This document shows, piece by piece, positions 61,874 to 64,000 of a stretch of DNA of 64,000 nucleotides. The notes under the pieces were generated by a model. It did no database searches, had not been told where the DNA came from, and worked only from the letters and a program-made list of their open reading frames with translations. Numbering within the stretch: the first letter of the stretch is position 1; every line of letters starts with the position of its first letter. This DNA is from Lithobates sylvaticus (lineage: Eukaryota; Chordata; Amphibia; Anura; Ranidae): the NCBI GenBank assembly GCA_028564925.1, contig CM053031.1, positions 161,736,726 through 161,800,725 on the forward strand. Reading direction: 5' to 3'. Made by a program: the position numbers and the translations under genes.

Positions 61874-62872
61874 TTAAAAACCCCTTCACGCTGACCGTAT
61901 GCAAATATGTGGCCTCAGCTTGAAGGGGTTGTACCGAGGTGATGCCTGCAGCTGCAGGCATCACCCCAGTACTGTTTTTTATAGCCGGCGATTGGCTTTC
62001 TTGGGATAACAACGGATGCGGCTACGAAGCCGATTGGCAACAGCCGATCCCAAGCAGCGGGAAGGGACGCCCGCCGCCCCCCTCCCGGAATAGGCTTTGA
62101 TCAGGTCCCGGATCTAGTAACCATGACATCATAGTTATATCTAGTAATGACATCACTAACCAGTTTACAGAAGACTTAAGAGCACCAAATGTAAAAAAAA
62201 AATCAGTATTCAAAAAATTTACATTCCTTCTGACAGCAATAAAAGTGATCAAATTTTTTTTTTTCAAATGAACAGTATAACAAAAATAAAAATAAATAAT
62301 ATATTTTTTTCTTTTTTTTAAATGCCCCATCCCTCCGCAGAAGCGAACACATACGTAAGTTGCAAATGTAAACAGTGTTCATACCACACATGTGAGGTAT
62401 CGCCATGATCATTAGAGCGAGATCACTAATTCTAGCACAAGACCTCCTCTCTAACTCTAAACTGGTAACCTGTAGGCATTTTTAAAGCGTCACATGTGGA
62501 GATTTTTAAGCACCGTAGTTTGTCACCATCCCACGAGTGTGCGAAATTTTAAAGCTTGACATGTTAGGTATCTATTTACTCGGGTGTAACATTATCTTTT
62601 AACATTATATAAATAAATTGGGCTAACTTTACTGTTTTTTTTTTTTTTTTTTAATTCGTGTATTTTTCCAAAACAATTGCTTTGAAAGACCGTTTCACAA
62701 ATACAGTGTAAAATAGAATATTGCAACTATTGCCATTTTATTATCTAGGGTCTCTGCTAAAAAAAAAATATATGTAATGTTTGGGGGTTCTAAGTAATTT
62801 TCTAGCAAAAAATATGGATTTAAACTTGTAAGCAACAAATGTTAGAAAAAGGCTTAGGCATGAAGGGGTTAA
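61874..62872. mobile_element. Complete piggyBac-like MITE, about 1 kb
   Basis: TTAA stands at 61874-61877 and 62869-62872. The tips 'ccccttcacgctgac' and 'ggcttaggcatgaagggg' are inverted. The interior resembles 3040-4130 ('tgtgaggtatcgcc', 'gtagtttgtcaccatcccac', 'gcgaaattttaaagc'). A palindrome 'tgatgcctgcagctgcaggcatca' lies near 61940. No ORF of note. Confidence 0.75.
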
Positions 62873-64000
62873 AAAACCATTGATCACTATATTAAATGAA
62901 AAAAAAGATTTCATTAGCATTCTAATATATTCAACTACCTGTGTTGACAGTTTTTGCGAGTTTTACTTTACCTTTTTCTTGAAAAATCCAGAGTTTGTCT
63001 AATGCAGAGATGCAGAGTGACATTTTGGTATTTACTGCATTAGAGGGAGATGGAGAAAAAAATTGAGAAAAAGGACAGAGGGAGAAAAGAGAAGATAGTT
63101 GAGAGAGAAGATAGAGAAGTGAGATGGGAAAGAATATAGAATGGGGAGAAAGACGGGGCGAGATAGGATAAGGAGAAATAGGAGAAGGAGAGAGAAGAGA
63201 GGAAGGGATAGGAAATAGAATAAAGAGAAAATTAGGTTAGACTAGAGAGGAGGGAGAGGAATGGGGGAGAGAGAGGGGAAAGATAAAGATAGGAGAGAGA
63301 AGTAAGAGATGAGAGGAGGGAGGGAGAGAGGAGAGAGAGGTGAGAGAGTGTGAAATGTAATGAATAATGTGCAGCAAGTACAACATAAACTGTTCAAAAT
63401 GTACCTTGGTCAATGTACCACTCTTCTCATGGTCACTTTGTGAATGACCCTGAAAATAGAAAAAATGGTTGGTATAACGAATCCATTTTCACATTTATAC
63501 TGTGTAATAACATTACAGAAAATAGTACCTTGACTGTAGTGCACGGATTCTCAAAATCCAGGTGACTGTTGCATCTGCAATATAATGATAGCATAAATTG
63601 TAATCAAGGAATGTAAATTTTAACAAACAGGCAACGCAACGCACTGTAGTTAACAATAAATGATCACCATCTATTTCTGTTTTTTTTTGGCAACCTAAAT
63701 TACAATTTTAACACAATTACCTATGCAATGGACTATTTTAAAGATTTTAAATTATGACAGAGAGTGCGTTTGTGCATTTTTAGAAAACAAGACGTACACT
63801 GGTTACCATTTCTATGCAATGCAGTAATGCATATGTAGGCAGAAACATGACTTCTATTTGTTTTATTCAGGCCCATTCGCACCAGGGATGCATTGTTGTC
63901 TGCAATCTAAATGCATGGACACTACACAATGCAAGTTACCCTACACATATGTAGCACTAACCCCCGAAGGAGCTGCTGGTTTTATTGGGCTTACCGTTAC
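62873..64000. other. No gene recognised; purine-rich tract
   Basis: A GA-rich strand-asymmetric stretch fills 63040-63350 ('gagagag' and 'ggagaaa' words), able to form a triplex. The rest is AT-rich. 'gcccattcgcaccagggatgc' at about 63871 resembles a MITE tip of the 'ttcacac' style whose partner is outside the window. Confidence 0.5.

Overview
The window looks like intergenic or intronic DNA from a true frog (Ranidae, Rana/Lithobates type). This rests on repeat content, not on a host gene. The clearest marker is a whole Tc1-like transposon at 54.6-56.2 kb whose 340-residue transposase I recognise as the Rana 'Txr/Frog Prince' type. Supporting marks are many TTAA-flanked piggyBac-like short elements of a kind common in ranid genomes, a DIRS retrotransposon and a retrovirus with fish/amphibian-type envelope features. 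I found no host exon, tRNA, rRNA or CRISPR array, and no bacterial-type feature.

Layout. From 0.6 to 11 kb lies a broken DIRS retrotransposon on the + strand. It is split by a piggyBac-like complex (1.4-6.5 kb) and by a Tc1 remnant next to a short LTR element (7.5-10.2 kb). From 12 to 14.1 kb is a TIR element holding two adjacent short MITEs. From 15.1 to 19.4 kb is a broken hAT transposon (minus strand) with a BED finger and a hAT dimerisation end. From 19.4 to 28 kb the sequence is mostly anonymous, with MITEs, a CR1/L2-like LINE end and a local direct duplication. From 28.2 to 30 kb is the 3' end of a Ty3/gypsy-like element with two 27-bp coding minisatellites and one LTR. From 30.5 to 36 kb is a run of MITEs.

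From about 35.4 to 50.0 kb lies one retrovirus-like fossil (gag, protease, RT, RNase H, integrase end, env, 3' LTR) on the + strand. It carries six later insertions: a TTAA MITE, a roughly 1-kb palindromic element with a 15-bp target duplication, an AT-rich repeat, a TA-flanked TIR element with a minisatellite, another MITE, and a complete two-LTR element in the opposite orientation with a CTTG target duplication. From 50 to 60.2 kb is a cluster of minisatellites, two more hairpin insertions, the whole Tc1 transposon and a solo LTR with a GGAG duplication. The last 4 kb hold a second Tc1 remnant, a complete piggyBac-like MITE and a purine-rich tract.

The parts do not form a pathway; the region is a stratified record of transposition. 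The best leads are the apparently intact Tc1 with two 214-bp ends that match by eye, the long palindromes, the pol-less two-LTR element, and MITEs that carry perfect NRF1-type and CRE-type sites.
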